Positions 45,971-58,272 of a DNA stretch of 64,000 bases are shown here, piece by piece (position 1 is the stretch's first letter; each line of letters opens with the position of its first letter). A program made the translations under genes and the position numbers. Source of the DNA: Cynocephalus volans (lineage: Eukaryota; Chordata; Mammalia; Dermoptera; Cynocephalidae); NCBI RefSeq assembly GCF_027409185.1, contig NC_084469.1, positions 30,122,293 through 30,186,292 on the forward strand, given 5' to 3'. Under the pieces are notes generated by a model, which worked only from the letters and a program-made list of their open reading frames with translations, did no database searches and was not told the DNA's origin.

Positions 45971-46700
45971 AATATTCCCATTAAAAAGAAATGTGCAGAG
46001 GACAGTTGGGCTGAGCATCTAGTAAAGAGTCATTTGATAATTGGACACTCCACCCACATCTTAAAAAAATACAGAAAAATTATTCCTAAAGGATTAATTG
46101 TTAAAAGCAAAACCTCACACACTTTAGAATAAATTATGTTTATGCTATGAGATTCAGAACTGATTTCTTAAACCAGGCACAAAGTGCCACAACATAAGAG
46201 AAATTATTGTAAAATTTAACTAATTTAAATTTAAAACATTTGTGAAAAAGACTTCATAAAGAAAAGAGAAGGATAGTTCAGGGACTGGAAGAGAAATCTG
46301 CTACACTAATACTCAATAAAAAAAGAATCCAAATAATAATAAATAACAAATAATAAACAACAAAAAATGATAATAAATAACAAATAATAATAAAAACACC
46401 AAAAGTCCTGTAGGAAATAATAGGCAACAGGCTTAAATAGGCAAGTCATAGAAGAAGAAACTGGGATGTACTATATCTCCCCAAACGATGTTCAACTAAG
46501 TTAACACAAAATTAAATTTCACGTCCTTCATCTCAAACTAAGTGTAAAGTTTGACAATTTCAAGTTTGGGAAGAAATGAACAAACTAGTTCATTGGGAAG
46601 AAATAAAAAATGAGTTATAAATTAGTTAGGTAATTCAAAATCACCATTTGGAAAACTATTTTTCCCTTTCAAGTAAAGCTGAAAATCCTTATACCTCTGG
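45970..46700. other. Old L1 remnant and AT-rich DNA shared with block beta
   Basis: 'ggattaattgttaaaagcaa' pairs with 15,360-15,380. An (AAT)-rich simple stretch lies at 46,325-46,400. No gene is seen. Confidence 0.55.
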
Positions 46701-46705
46701 GTGAC

Positions 46706-47108
46706 TGTATCAGTCCGTTTCTGTTGCTTATAAGAAAATACACGGAACTGGGTGATTTATAAAGAAAATAAAATTCATTACTCACAATTTCTGAGGATGG
46801 GAAATCCAAAGTCCCAGGAACCCATCTGGTGAGAGTCTTGGTCATGGCTTTACAGCAAAGCAGGGGTCGCACATGGCAGAAAGTGGTGCAGCAGAGAGAG
46901 ACACTAAACTAATTTACTCTCCTTTAAAGCCCTCCAAACCATGCGCATGACCATCCTTTTAAATCCATTCTCTAAGGCATTGTCCTACAATCTAATCACC
47001 TTTGCAAGCCCCACATTTCAATTACCATAATAGGATTTCCCACCCTCTTAACACTGTCATAGTGGGGGGTCAAGTTTTGGGGGAACATTCAATCGAAGGC
47101 ACTGACTC
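46706..47108 (-). mobile_element. MaLR-type solo LTR-like repeat
   Basis: This is the reverse-oriented relative of the element at 32,487-32,880. On the minus strand it has the same landmarks: 'gaatgttcccccaaaacttg', 'tttctgccatgtgcgacc', 'tttataaatcacccagttc' and 'cggactgatacag'. It is absent from the matching place in block beta, so it inserted after the block duplication or was lost in beta. Confidence 0.7.
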
Positions 47109-47109
47109 C

Positions 47110-49580
47110 AATTCTACCTGAAGATTAGAACTTTGAGAAATCCTGGTACATGTGTCCAAGCAGACATTCCCAGTGATGTACACTGTCGTATAGAAACCTC
47201 AGAAATAGATGAGGTGCCATGTCCATGTTAAAGAGTTCTGTATAACAGTTAAAATGAATCCATTTCCATGTAATATTAAAAAATATAATTTTTAAAAAAG
47301 TATAATAATTTTTAAAATTATTATTTATTAATTATAATTATTTATTTATTAGTAGTAGTAATAAATAATTTTTTAAAAAGTTGCCAGAAGATATGCAATA
47401 TTTACACTGCATGTGTAAATATTAACACATAACATAACACACACATAATCTAGCAAAAGTATAAAACATAAATAGGAGTACACCACCACTCTAGAACAAC
47501 AGTTATTTCTAGGGTTAAAAAGAAAAAGTAATATTTTGGATGAGCAAAAAAGAGTTTCAAGTGTATGTAATATTAATTGCTTCAAAAAATTTGGAGCAAT
47601 TATGATCTAATGTTCCATTTATTAAGTCTAGATGATGAATTTTTGTCATGTTATTTTCTTTGCCTTTCTGATTTTTAGTAGGATCATCATAAAATATCTT
47701 AATTTAACAAAAACATTTCACAATCTTGGTGTTAGCTGGGTTCAGAGTGTACCCATGAATCTGTGTGGCTATAATCCATATTTCACTGAAGGCAGGAGAT
47801 AGAGCGTTGCTTGTGAAGAGATTGAGAGTAAGTGAAAGTTAATTTTCACTGGGAAGAGGGAGCCAGGGGCCCTATATCACGCTAAGAGAGAAAGACCATA
47901 TAGAGAAAAAGATTCAGGTTAGAATCTTTTAAAATTTTACTTGCATCCACTTAGTATTTTTCTTCATCCTAAGTGGATGCAGGTGGGAATTGTCTTTAAC
48001 ACTGTTTGCTAATGTCATTTAATGGCCCAGTGCTACTCCCTGAGCTCATTCATTATGTGTACACCTGCCCTTTGACCCAGTGGTGATCTCAAGTCTCTTA
48101 ACCTATATTGCATGCAGATAGCCTGCCCCGTTCTAGACAGTTCACAATGCTCAGTTCCCTATGAACTCCCACATCCTTCAGCAAACCATCCTCTCTCCAT
48201 TATCCATGGAAGTCCATCAAATTCTTTGCCACTTTCCCCAAGCTAACCACAGTTCCCTACATCAAAACTCCCAGACACCCAGTGTCACTTTTCTCTTCAG
48301 TGAGAAACTTCAACTGAAAAGGAATATTTCCTCCATATTCTCCCCAGATCATTATTTCTATATACCTGCTTCCTCCTGCGCTTTGTCTCTCAAGACCCAG
48401 AAGGAAAGTGGACCTGCACCCAGTGTGCACTCAGCCTTGTTCTGTCTCCTCCGCTATATTGCTCCATCGACTCCCTCAGCTGCAGTGGTTTCTCTCTCCA
48501 GTATCTACCCCAGCATCAGCGCTTTCCCATTAGCTAACGAGCACATTACAGCCTTTCAGTCATTCCATGAGTCTTTTTCCATCTTAGGACCCCTTCCAAC
48601 GACCACCCCATTTAATATCTTTGTTTTTCCGTTCTCAGCCAGGCTTCTTTATAGAAACATACTACCGAACCGAAAATTATATTTATTATATGTAAATGGG
48701 ATGTGTCTATCTCTTTAAAATCCCACACTGTTTACTCATCACCTAATGGATGAAGTCCAAGTTCCTTTTCATGGGGAAAACCTCCAGGATCGACAGTTCA
48801 GACAGTAAAAGGGAACCTCAGGCAAATATATATAATTTTGTTACAAGCTGAGGGTACAGTACAGCCAGGGGTAGGAAGAAATCTGCCTGGAAAAGAAGTT
48901 TGGGTTTATATTGTGGAGGATTTTGATCCAATGCAAGGACTTTATCCTTTATTCATCAGACACATTAGTGTGGTGGCTGTGTGTTGCACTAACCCTTCCT
49001 GGTAATAGATATATGCGACCTTTTGTGTAATGTAAACCTAGATATTTGGTCACACAAATTAAATGAGTGATCACCAGGGCAACATTTTGAATGACAATCT
49101 GGTGCAAAGAGACTACAAGGTGACAAAATAAAAAATAATTAAAGAATGTAAGAAAAGTAGCATCAGAGAAGGAGAAGTTATTGGTACAATCAATGAGGGG
49201 ACTAGAGAAGAGAGGTTTCTGTGCAAGGGGCTGAAGGACAGAGATCCATAGTGTCGATGTCAGGAGGTTACCAGTGGAAAGACAGTATCTGCTGAAACCC
49301 TGGAGGAAGAGGTAAGAAGACCCTTTCACCCCCAGAGAGAAGAGCCAGGAGTTGCATCAACATGAATGCAAGAGGCATAGGAAGCCCACCTGCTCACTAC
49401 AAAAGTCTTCCTGGGAAGTGTTTCTGCTCTGAGATACTTGTCACACGAGTGTGATGGTGCTGATATAGTTTTTCATGGACAGAAGAGGCCAAATTTTCCC
49501 CATGGCCTCAGGAGCAGCAGGCAGAAGACACATCTCCTGAGTGCTTTGAGACTCCCTGATAGTCCATCACTGCTTTCACA
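47110..49580. other. Non-coding DNA shared with block beta
   Basis: This stretch is collinear with about 15,900-18,500. It contains an AT-rich palindromic tract at 47,280-47,375 and a pyrimidine-rich stretch at 48,160-48,720. The long frame in that stretch does not keep its length or frame in the beta copy. No gene is supported. Confidence 0.55.
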
Positions 49581-49600
49581 ATGAGAAAATATAATTTTCT

Positions 49601-49702
49601 TTCTTTCTCTTTTTTTTGGCATATGGCTGGTATGGGGATCCGAACTCCTGACTTTGGTGTCATCAACACCACACTCGAACCGAGAGAGCTAATCTGACAG
49701 GC
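49601..49702 (-). mobile_element. tRNA-Ile-like SINE (CYN-like)
   Basis: Minus-strand reading gives an A-box-like TTAGCTCTCTCGG, then GTGGTGTTGATGACACCAA, a B box AGTTCGGATCC and an A-rich tail. Flanking near-repeats (49,583-49,600 and 49,703-49,721, both ending ATAATTTTCT) mark the target site. Block beta has a single, empty site near 18,515. Confidence 0.88.
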
Positions 49703-49812
49703 TGAAATAACATAATTTTCTGAAGGGGCCTGTTATCATGACCGTTGAATGTGGGAGTGGAAGGTGTCTTTGTAGGTTCTCTCTAAGATGGTGTGCTTGT
49801 CCAGTGCATGTG

Positions 49813-49814
<2 letters not shown>

Positions 49815-49878
<64 letters not shown>

Positions 49879-49887
49879 ACACACACT
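49815..49887 (+). repeat. (CA)n microsatellite
   Basis: About 35 CA units with one interruption. The beta and alpha copies have only short, split CA runs at the same place, so the tract expanded here or shrank there. A frame through it encodes only alternating residues. Confidence 0.98.
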
Positions 49888-50084
49888 CAAATTTCAGAAA
49901 GTGGCAAGAGCTGAACACTGGGATAACCAAATTAGAATTACCGCCGTCTGACTCTGTTTTCATGGACAAGAGCTCAAGAAGAAGCATTTTCCCAAGAGAT
50001 CTCTCTCTCTTTCTGTCTGTCTGTCTGTCTCGGTCTCTCTGCCTCTGGATCTCTCTCTCTGCCTTTTTCCCATATAACCTTGAG

Positions 50085-50262
50085 AATTTGGGTAGTGCAG
50101 TCAGGCCAATGTTTGTGTCCTAGTTTTGCCACTTCTCTGTGTCAGTTTAGGCAATTCAATTCACCATTGTTTCATCTGATAAAGAGACATAATAATCTAC
50201 TTATCTCTTAGCGTTTTGTGATGGTCAAAGGAGACAATGTGTAGTGCAGTTGCTGGCTATCT
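50085..50262 (+). repeat. MIR SINE
   Basis: This is the gamma copy of the MIR at 195-365, with 'gtcaaaggagacaatgtgta' at its 3' side. Confidence 0.7.
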
Positions 50263-51279
50263 ACCCCTTGATGCCACAGCCATGAAGACTTTCTTGAAAT
50301 GTGTAAGCCCTACCTGTGGAGTCAGTTCAGATGCTGTCAAATGGGTCCTGGCCCTGTGGTCTTCGTTCCTCTTCCACAGCTGGGAAGTTTACAGCCACAT
50401 GGTCTAAGCATCTGCTAGCATTCAGCATTGGGGCACGCATGTTGGAGAGTGGGTTCCTGTTCCTCTATTGCTGAGGCAGAGATGAGACAGCATTGGAATG
50501 ATTTGGAAAGAGGACTCCCTGAGTTTCCCAAATGTAGAGCAGAAGTGGGTGAAGGAGGTGTCCTGCATGAAGCCCGGAGATGAGGAGTCTAGTTTCCTGC
50601 TTGAAGGAAACAAGGTGAGTCACAGCATTGAGAAAATTTGAATTTAATTCACCAGTTTATAAAGAGTCTTCTAACATGACTCAGGTTTTCATTCAGGCCA
50701 ACATCAGCATAACCATTGAAAAACAACACTTTCCTTCAGCTGTGTCCTGAGGGGACAGCTGGCTCTCAGGGGTAATCTTTCCAGAGAGTAATTTCAGAGT
50801 AATTTTTGAGAAGAAAGATTGAGTGAGAGTTCCCTGGAGAGTGTGTCTCTAGGGTCCAAGCTCTGGGCTGCCTTATTCCAGCATCTGAGTTAGAACCTGG
50901 GCCCCTCTCCTCTGCTGTTCAGCACAGACTTGCAGCCACCCTTTGGAACATGCAAGGACGATGGTACAATGAAGCTCCTGGTCTTTCTTCAAGCCCACAC
51001 TGAAGCCATTCAGGTGTTAAGTGAGGCAGAGAAGAAGAATTATATCTCATCTTTTCAGTAGGATTTGACTGGAAGAGTGGTAGGGTGGGATTTATATTTT
51101 CCTCTATCTGGCATGCTCATAGGAGGTCTCCTAATAGTTTAGAGTCTTAAGAATGAAAAAGGTGTTGGTGTTCTCTAGTCCACTTTATGTATGTGTCACT
51201 TTTATAATAGCTGTGATTAGTGATCTTCATTCTATGATTTAGCATCTGCTGTGGCAGGGAGGTCACTGTGATGATGAAG

Positions 51280-51505
51280 AGTATGGGGTCTGGGTAGGTG
51301 AGTCCTGGATCTGCCACTTACTGGCTGTCCCTGACCTTGAACAGTTATTTAACTTACTCATTTGTAAAGTAGGAACAGTAATGATACTAATAGCAACAGC
51401 AACATCTGCATAAAGTTATGACAATTCAGTGAATTAGTATCCAAAAAGTCCTTAAATTTAAAGCTAGCACATAGCACTTAGTAAAGGTTAACTGCTATTC
51501 TTCTA
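51280..51505 (+). repeat. MIR SINE
   Basis: This is the gamma copy of the MIR at 1,725-1,962. 'tggatctgccacttactggc' and 'agtaaaggttaactgctatt' are visible. Confidence 0.85.
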
Positions 51506-52089
51506 ACAATCACACTAGTCATGCAATTGTTCGACAACTCTCGAAAATCTTTTTCAGACTCTGCACATGGTAGATGTTGACATCACTTTTGTTGAACTGC
51601 ATTTTGCTCAAGGCATGTTTCAGGTGACACCACCCTTATTTGCTCTGTTCCTAATTGCCCTGTGTTCATATCATGCTCCAGCATCAAGGATGTGGATTTC
51701 CCAGACATAGATGAAATGATATCCCAGGATAAATATTTTCTTCCTCATAATCACATTTTGCCTTGGTGTCCATCTCTGAATCTCTTAGTGCTTCCATGTT
51801 TTATTTACTGGGTACCCATTTGGGACAAGATGTTGTGGAATGACGTGGAAGAGATCAGTCCGACAAGGAGGCTTTGACCCTCAAATACTTGCACATATTT
51901 CCTCTGGATAATGACTACAGCTTTCACTGGCTTATGAAAGGAATCTTGACCATCTGCTTTTCCGTCAAATTGAAAAACCTTTGGAGTATTTCTTTGGGTG
52001 GGAGAGGCTAAATGTCATTGTCCATTGGCAACTGCAGGCTTGGTTAACCCCCTTTTCATTGAATGACTTTTGGGAAACAGGAATGACTT

Positions 52090-52740
52090 ATGAAATATAT
52101 TTGCAGAATAAGGGTACAGGAGCAATACCTTAGGAGACAACTTAACTTAAAATCAGTTTAAGAAAGGGAACAAAAAAGTTCTGAAGTAATTGTTTTTATG
52201 TACTTAATATATTAAAAATAAGTCATAGTGTAGAACTGAAAGAAATTGAGATGAAAATGAAAATGTCTTGAAAATAGCAGACAGAATGAATGAGGAGCTG
52301 AAAAATGATTTTGGTTCTCAATTTGGCCAGCTCTGACAATTCAGAAAATAAATCAGTAACATGTTGAAAAGAATTCATATGTCCTTCTGGAAGGAAGATT
52401 AAAAGGAGAAACATTTTAAAACAATAATATAAGAGAAATGTTGAGTGTGCAGAGAATGTGGAACTCTATCTAAAGAATATTAGTCGTTCCACTGAAGGAA
52501 ACCAGAACAAATAGGACAAAAGCAACAGTTAGAGTTACAATAACAAGTCGTATTACAATGAGTCAAAAACTCGAGTTCAGATTGAAATGCTCACTTACTC
52601 TGGAAAATATTAATGAAAATATCCTTACATGTATCATATTGATAGCTTTGTATTTTAGTGATAGGAAAATTTCTTCAGAATAGAAATTTAAGTGCCAGAG
52701 AATAATAGATAACCTGAGAAGAAATAGAAGTTCCAATAGC
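52090..52740. other. Gamma-specific AT-rich stretch, no gene seen
   Basis: This stretch has no counterpart in block beta, where L1 sequence occupies the same interval (21,640-30,275). No repeat family was recognised. Confidence 0.5.
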
Positions 52741-53469
52741 TTCAGATTTCTCCTGACCCCAGTTCCAGAAAACTATCAAACTTCTAAGAGGAAAATGTTG
52801 TAACTCATAATTCTATACTAAGGTTATTATTTTCGGACATATGTTTACAAAATTAGGTGAAAATACTGGAAATAGTTTTTACAATAGCATTTTCTGGCAG
52901 AAATTTAAATATTGTGAATAACCTATATTGTACAACTCTGAATAATTTAACAAAGACCGTGAGTTTGAAGATTGGGAAGGAATGCAGGAAAAACACTTTC
53001 TAATTCTCATGTTACATAAAGAGGTCTTAAGTTGTTTTTTTCCTTCATCTTTATAAGGAGAGAAATAAAGATTTAAGTAGGTTAATTCTACTATGAATTA
53101 CATATCCAGTATAGAATTTAAAAAAATAGAGTGGAAGTCACTGTATCAAATCATACAACTGGTCTATTTGATGTTTTAGAAAAAGACACAGATTCTCATA
53201 TTTTTAGTTAAAAGAAGAAGTCTACTGGAGTTAGGTATCTATATTACATTTAAGTAGAAAGGGCAGGTATAGTCCTAATTATACTTCTAAAAATCGCAGA
53301 TGCAAATTTGAAATTGTTATACAGATAATTCACTAAGTAATAATTGAGAACATCACTTTCACATGCCCGAAAGGCTCTTTCTTATGAAAATAAAGATTAA
53401 ATTCCATAGGACAAAAAATGATCTCTGAAATGCAATGTCCTAAAGAAAACTTATTTTCAAGGAGATTTA

Positions 53470-55500
53470 TTTATTTATTTATTAAAACATAATTGTACAT
53501 ATGTGTGGGTTATGGCATTGAATATCAATACCTGCGTGCAATATGTGATGCTCAAATCAGGATAATTAGTATATTCAACTTTACACAGCATAATTACTTT
53601 TTGTGGCACTTTCCCAGTTTCTCACTAACACCCCTCCTGCTCCCCTTTCCCACCTGTAGTAGTCTCAATTCTGTTCCCTCCTTTTGAAATTTCAGTGAAT
53701 TACTGTGATTGTAGTATGCTTCTTCCTTCCTTCCTTCCTTCCTTCCTTCCTTCCTTCCTTCCTTCCTTCCTTCCTTCCTTCCTTCCTTCCTTCCTTCCTT
53801 CCTTCCTTCCTTCCTTCCTTCCTTCCTTCCTTCCTTCCTTCCTTCCTTCCATTAGTCCTCACTAATAAGTGAGGACATGCAGTATTTCTCTTCGTCTGTC
53901 TAGCTTATATCACGTAACATAAATTTCCCTAAGCTCATCCATGCTGCTGTGAATAGCAGAATTTCATTATTTTTTATGGCTGAGTAGTATTCCATTGTGT
54001 ATGTATACCACATTTTCTTTATCCAGTTGTCTCTTGATGGACATTGAGGTTGGTTCAAACTCTTGGCTATCATAAATAGAGCTGCAATAAACACGGGAGT
54101 GCAGGTAACCCTTCGACATGATGATTTCCATTCCTTTGGGTATATACCCACCAGTGTGTTACTTTATCGTACGGTAGTTCTATCTGTAGTTCTTTATGGA
54201 AACTCCATACTGTTTTCCATAATGGCTGCAGTAATTTACAATCCCACCAACAGCATAGAAGAGTTAGTTCCCCTTTCTCTACATCCTTGTCAGCACTTGT
54301 AATTCTCTTTTTGATACCTGCCAGTCTAACTTGGGTGAGATGATATCTCAGTGTGGTTTTAATTTGCATTTTCCTGATGCTTAGTCATGTTGAGCATTTT
54401 TTCATGTGTTTGATGGCCAATTGTATATCTTCCTTTGAGAAATGCCTATTCAGCTCGTTTGCCCATTTTTTAATTGTATTCCTTTTTTTTCCCAGTTAAG
54501 TTATTTGAGTTTCTTGTATGTTCTAGATATTAATCCCCTGTTGGATGCATAGTTTGCAAATATTTTTTCACATTCTGTAGGTTGTCTTTTTGCTCTGTTT
54601 CTTTTGCCATGTAGAAGCTTTTTAGTTTGATATTATCCCATTCATTTAATCTTTCTTCTGTTGCTTGTGCTTTTGGGGTGTTATTCATAAAGTGTTTGCC
54701 CAGTCCTACTTCCTGAAGTATTTCCCCTATGTTTTCATTTAGGGGTTTTATGTTTCAGGTCTTATATTTAAGTCTTTAATCTATTTTGAGTTGACTTTGG
54801 TATATGGTGAGAGATACAGGTCTAGTTTCATTCTTCTGCAAATGGTTATCCAATTTTTCCAGTGCCATTTACTGAAGAGGCACTTTTTTCCCCCTGAATG
54901 TATATTCTCAGTGCCTTTGTCATAGATCAGTTGGTTGTAAGTATGTGGGTTGATTTCTGCGTTCTGTATTCTTTTCCTTTGGTCTGAATATCTGTTTTTA
55001 TGCCATTACCATGTTGCTTTGTTTGCTACAGCTTTGTAGTATGGTTTAAAGTCAGGTAGTATAATGCCTATGGCTTTGTATATATATATATATATTTTTT
55101 TTTTGCACAGGATTGCTTTGTCTGTTTGATGTCTTTTGTTTTTCCACATGAATGTTTGAATTGTTTTTTTCTATTTCTATGAAGAATGTCATTAGTATTT
55201 TTTTTTTCTTCCTGACACTTTTTATTGAATATATTATCCTTTCCCCATTGTGTATTATTGGAACCCTTCTGGAGATCAACTGCCTGTAAATGCATGGATT
55301 TATTTCTGTCTTTATTCTGTTTCATCAGTGTATATGTCTGTTTTTATGCCAGTAGCATACTGTTTTGACTACTGTAACATTGTAAAACATTTTATCCGGA
55401 AGTGTGATGCCTCCAGGTTTGTCTTCTTGCTCAAGGTTGCTTTGCTAATTAAGGGCATTTCCTTCATGCTTTCATATAAATTTTAGCATTGTTTTTCTGT
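53470..55500 (-). mobile_element. Outer L1, 3' part (rejoins at 62,172)
   Basis: The 3' UTR begins at about 53,480. ORF2 tail fragments include [20 protein letters not shown] (53,900-54,151). The element stops at about 55,500 in the middle of ORF2 and its continuation is found at 62,172-63,295, separated by a later L1 insertion. It is inactive through many stops. Confidence 0.88.
53719..53850 (+). repeat. (TTCC)n microsatellite
   Basis: About 32 near-perfect TTCC units sit in the pyrimidine tract of an antisense L1 3' UTR. The related L1 3' UTR at about 5,578-5,600 has a short CTTT run at the same place. Confidence 0.98.
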
Positions 55501-57257
55501 TTCTTTAATTTAATTTAATTTTTAAATTTTTTAAAATTTAATTTTATTTTGTCAATATACAATTTGGTTGATTATTTTGGCCCATTACCAAAACCTCCCT
55601 CTCTCCTTTCTCTTCCCCCTCCCTCCCAACAACCTCCTATCTGTTTGCTTGTTGTTTCAACTTCAAGGAATTGTAATTGTTGCGTCTTCTTCCCTGCCCC
55701 TCCCCAGTTTATTTGTGTATTCATTTTTTTTATTTTTGGCTCCCACAAATAAGTGAGAACGTGATATTTCTCGTTCTGTGCCTGACTTGTTTCACTTAAT
55801 ACAATTCTCCCTAGGTCCATTCATGTTGTTTCAAATGGCAGTATTTCATTCTTATTTATAGCAGAGTAGTGTTCCATTGTGTAGATGTACCACATTTTCC
55901 ATATCCACTCATCTGATGATGGACATTTGGGCTGGTTCCAACTCTTAGCTATTGTAAAGACTGCTGCAATGAACATTGGAAGACAGGTATACCTTCGATT
56001 TCATGATTTCCATTCCTCTGGGTATATTCCCAGCAGTGGGATAGCTGGGTCATATGGTAGATCTATCTGCGATTGTTTGAGGAACCTCCATACCATTTTC
56101 CATAGAGGCTGCACCATTTTGCAGTCCCACCAACAATGTATGTGAGTTCCTTTTTCTCTGCAACCTCGCCAGCATTTATTATTCAGAGTCTTTTGGATAT
56201 TAGCCATCCTAACTGGGGTTAGATGGTATCTCAGTGTGGTTTTGATTTGCATTTCCCGGATGCTGAGTGATGTGGAGCATTTTTTCATGTGTCAGTTGGC
56301 CATTCGTATATCTTCCTTTGAGAGATGCCTATTTAGCTCTTTTGCCCATTTTTTAATAGGGTTACTTGGTTTTTTGTTGTAAAGTTGTTTGAGTTCCTTG
56401 TATATTCTGGATATTAATCCTCTGTTAGATGTATATTTTGCAAATATTTTCTCCCACTCTGTTGGTTATCTTTTAACTCTGTTAATTATTTCTTTTGCTG
56501 TGCAGAAACTTTCTAGTCTGATATAATCCCATTTGTTTATTTTTCCTTTGGCTGCCCATGTTTTTGGCGTCACATTCATGAATTCTGTGCTCAGTCCTAC
56601 TTCCTGAAGTGTTTCTCTTATGTTTTCTTTAAGAAGTTTTATTGTTTCAGGGTGTGTATTTTATTCTTTAATCCATTTTGAGTTGATTTTAGTATATGGT
56701 GATAGGTATGGGTCTAGTTTCATTCTCCCACATATGGATATCCAGTTATCCCAGCACCATTTGCTGAAGGGGCAGTCTCTTCCCCAGTGTATAGGCTTGG
56801 TGCCTTTGTCAAAGATCAGATGGCTGTAGGTGTGTGGGTTGATATCTGGATTCTCTATTCTATTCCATTGATCAGTGTGTCTGTTTTTATGCCAGCACCA
56901 TGCTGTTTTTGTTATTATACCTTTGTAGTATAGTGTAAAGTCAGGTAGAGTTATGCCCCTAGCTTTATTTTTTTTGCTCCGAATGCTTTGTTTATGTGTG
57001 GTCTTTTGTTATTCCATATAAATGTCTGGATAATTTTTTCCATTCCTGAGAAAAATGTGATTGGAATTTTGATGGGGATTGCATTCAATTTGAATATCAC
57101 TTTTGGTAGTATGGACATTTTCACAATGCTGCTTCTTCCAATCCAAGAGCACGGGATATCTTTCCATTTTCCTGTGTCCTCTTTAATTTCTCTCAGCAGT
57201 GGTTTGTAGTTCTTGTTGTAGAGATTTTTCACATCCTTGGTTAACTCTATTCTTAAG

Positions 57258-57437
57258 TTTTTTTTTTTTTTTTTTTAAATTTTATTTTGTTGATATACAT
57301 TGTGGCTGATTATTGCTCCCCATCACCAAACCCTCCCTCCCTTCTCCCTCCCCCCCTCCCCCCCAACAATGTCCTTTCTGTTTGCTTGTCGTATCAACTT
57401 CAAATAATTGTGGTTGTTATATCTTCTCCCCCCCCCG

Positions 57438-57481
<44 letters not shown>

Positions 57482-58080
57482 TTACATATTAATTTTTAGC
57501 TCCCACCAATAAGTGAGAACATGTGGTATTTCTCTTTCTGTGCCTGACTTGTTTCACTTAATATAATTCTCTCAAGGTCCATCCATGTTGTTGCAAATGG
57601 CAGTATTTCATTCGTTTTTATAGCTGAGTAGTATTCCATTGTGTAGATGTACCACATTTTCCGTATCCACTCATCCGATGATGGGCATTTGGGCTGGTTC
57701 CAACTCTTGGCTATTGTAAAGAGTGCTGCGATAAACATTGGGAAACAGATATACCTTCGACTTGATGATTTCCATTCCTCTGGGTATATTCCCAACAGTG
57801 GGATAGCTGGGTCGTATGGTAGATCTATCTGCAATTGTTTGAGGAACCTCCATACCATTTTCCATAGAGGCTGCACCATTTTGCAGTCCCACCAACAATG
57901 TATGAGAGTTCCTTTTTCTCCGCAGCCTCGCCAGCATTTATCGTTCATAGTCTTTTGGATTTTAGCCATCCTAACTGGGGTTAGATGGTATCTCAATGTG
58001 GTTTTGATTTGCATTTCCCGGATGCTGAGTGATGTTGAGCATTTTTTCATATGTCTGTTGGCCATTTGTATATCTTCCTT
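57258..58080 (-). mobile_element. Innermost young L1 3' fragment with target-site duplication
   Basis: This is a 5'-truncated L1 whose poly(A) appears as the T-run at 57,258-57,277. It is flanked by ATTCTTAAG plus T at 57,249 and again at 58,081. It encodes an uninterrupted ORF2 C-terminus with [20 protein letters not shown]. That suggests it is the youngest of the three nested copies. Confidence 0.92.
57441..57478 (+). repeat. (GT)n microsatellite
   Basis: About 19 GT units follow a C-run in the 3' UTR of the innermost L1. Confidence 0.97.
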
Positions 58081-58272
58081 ATTCTTAAGTTTTTTTTCTT
58101 TTTTGGTGGCTATTGAAAATGGGATAGCTTTCTTGGTTTCTCTTTCTGCTTGTTCACTATTGGCTAATAGAAATGCTACTGATTTTTGTGTGTTGATTTT
58201 GTATCCTGCATTTTTTTCTGACATCATTTTTGTACTCCAAGAGTTTTTTTGTAGAGGCTTTAGGCTGTTCAA
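57496..58272 (-). pseudogene. Chimeric L1 ORF2 fragment spanning an insertion junction
   Basis: This single open frame of 258 codons joins RT-side sequence of the middle L1 (58,272 to 58,081) to the C-terminal part of the inserted L1 (58,080 to 57,496). The junction is in frame by chance, near residues 58-66. The stop is the normal ORF2 stop of the inserted copy. It lacks the endonuclease and the RT active site, so it is not a working ORF2. Confidence 0.8.

Larger units (their letters stand above)
41070..53465. repeat. Old OR-block duplication, copy gamma
   Basis: This block is collinear with block beta. It differs by lacking the Tigger MITE and the 17,114 SINE, and by gaining a MaLR-like LTR (46,706), a sense L1 with attached sequence (about 44,475-45,970) and its own SINE (49,601). 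Similarity to beta ends at an L1 3' end at about 53,470. Confidence 0.88.

Noticed and set aside
32487-47108. The two LTR-like repeats as ends of one provirus.
   Set aside because: They are in opposite orientation and 14 kb apart with an OR gene between them, and no retroviral genes are seen.
48161-48718. A 185-codon plus-strand frame in block gamma, with a 118-codon frame at the related place in beta (17,287-17,643).
   Set aside because: The two frames start at different places and do not keep length or frame between paralogues. Composition is Ser/Pro/Leu-rich from a pyrimidine-rich stretch. It is more likely an old repeat remnant.
49788-50123. Thr/His and Val/Cys repeat proteins over the CA microsatellite.
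   Set aside because: These are pure simple-repeat translations with no flanking conserved sequence.
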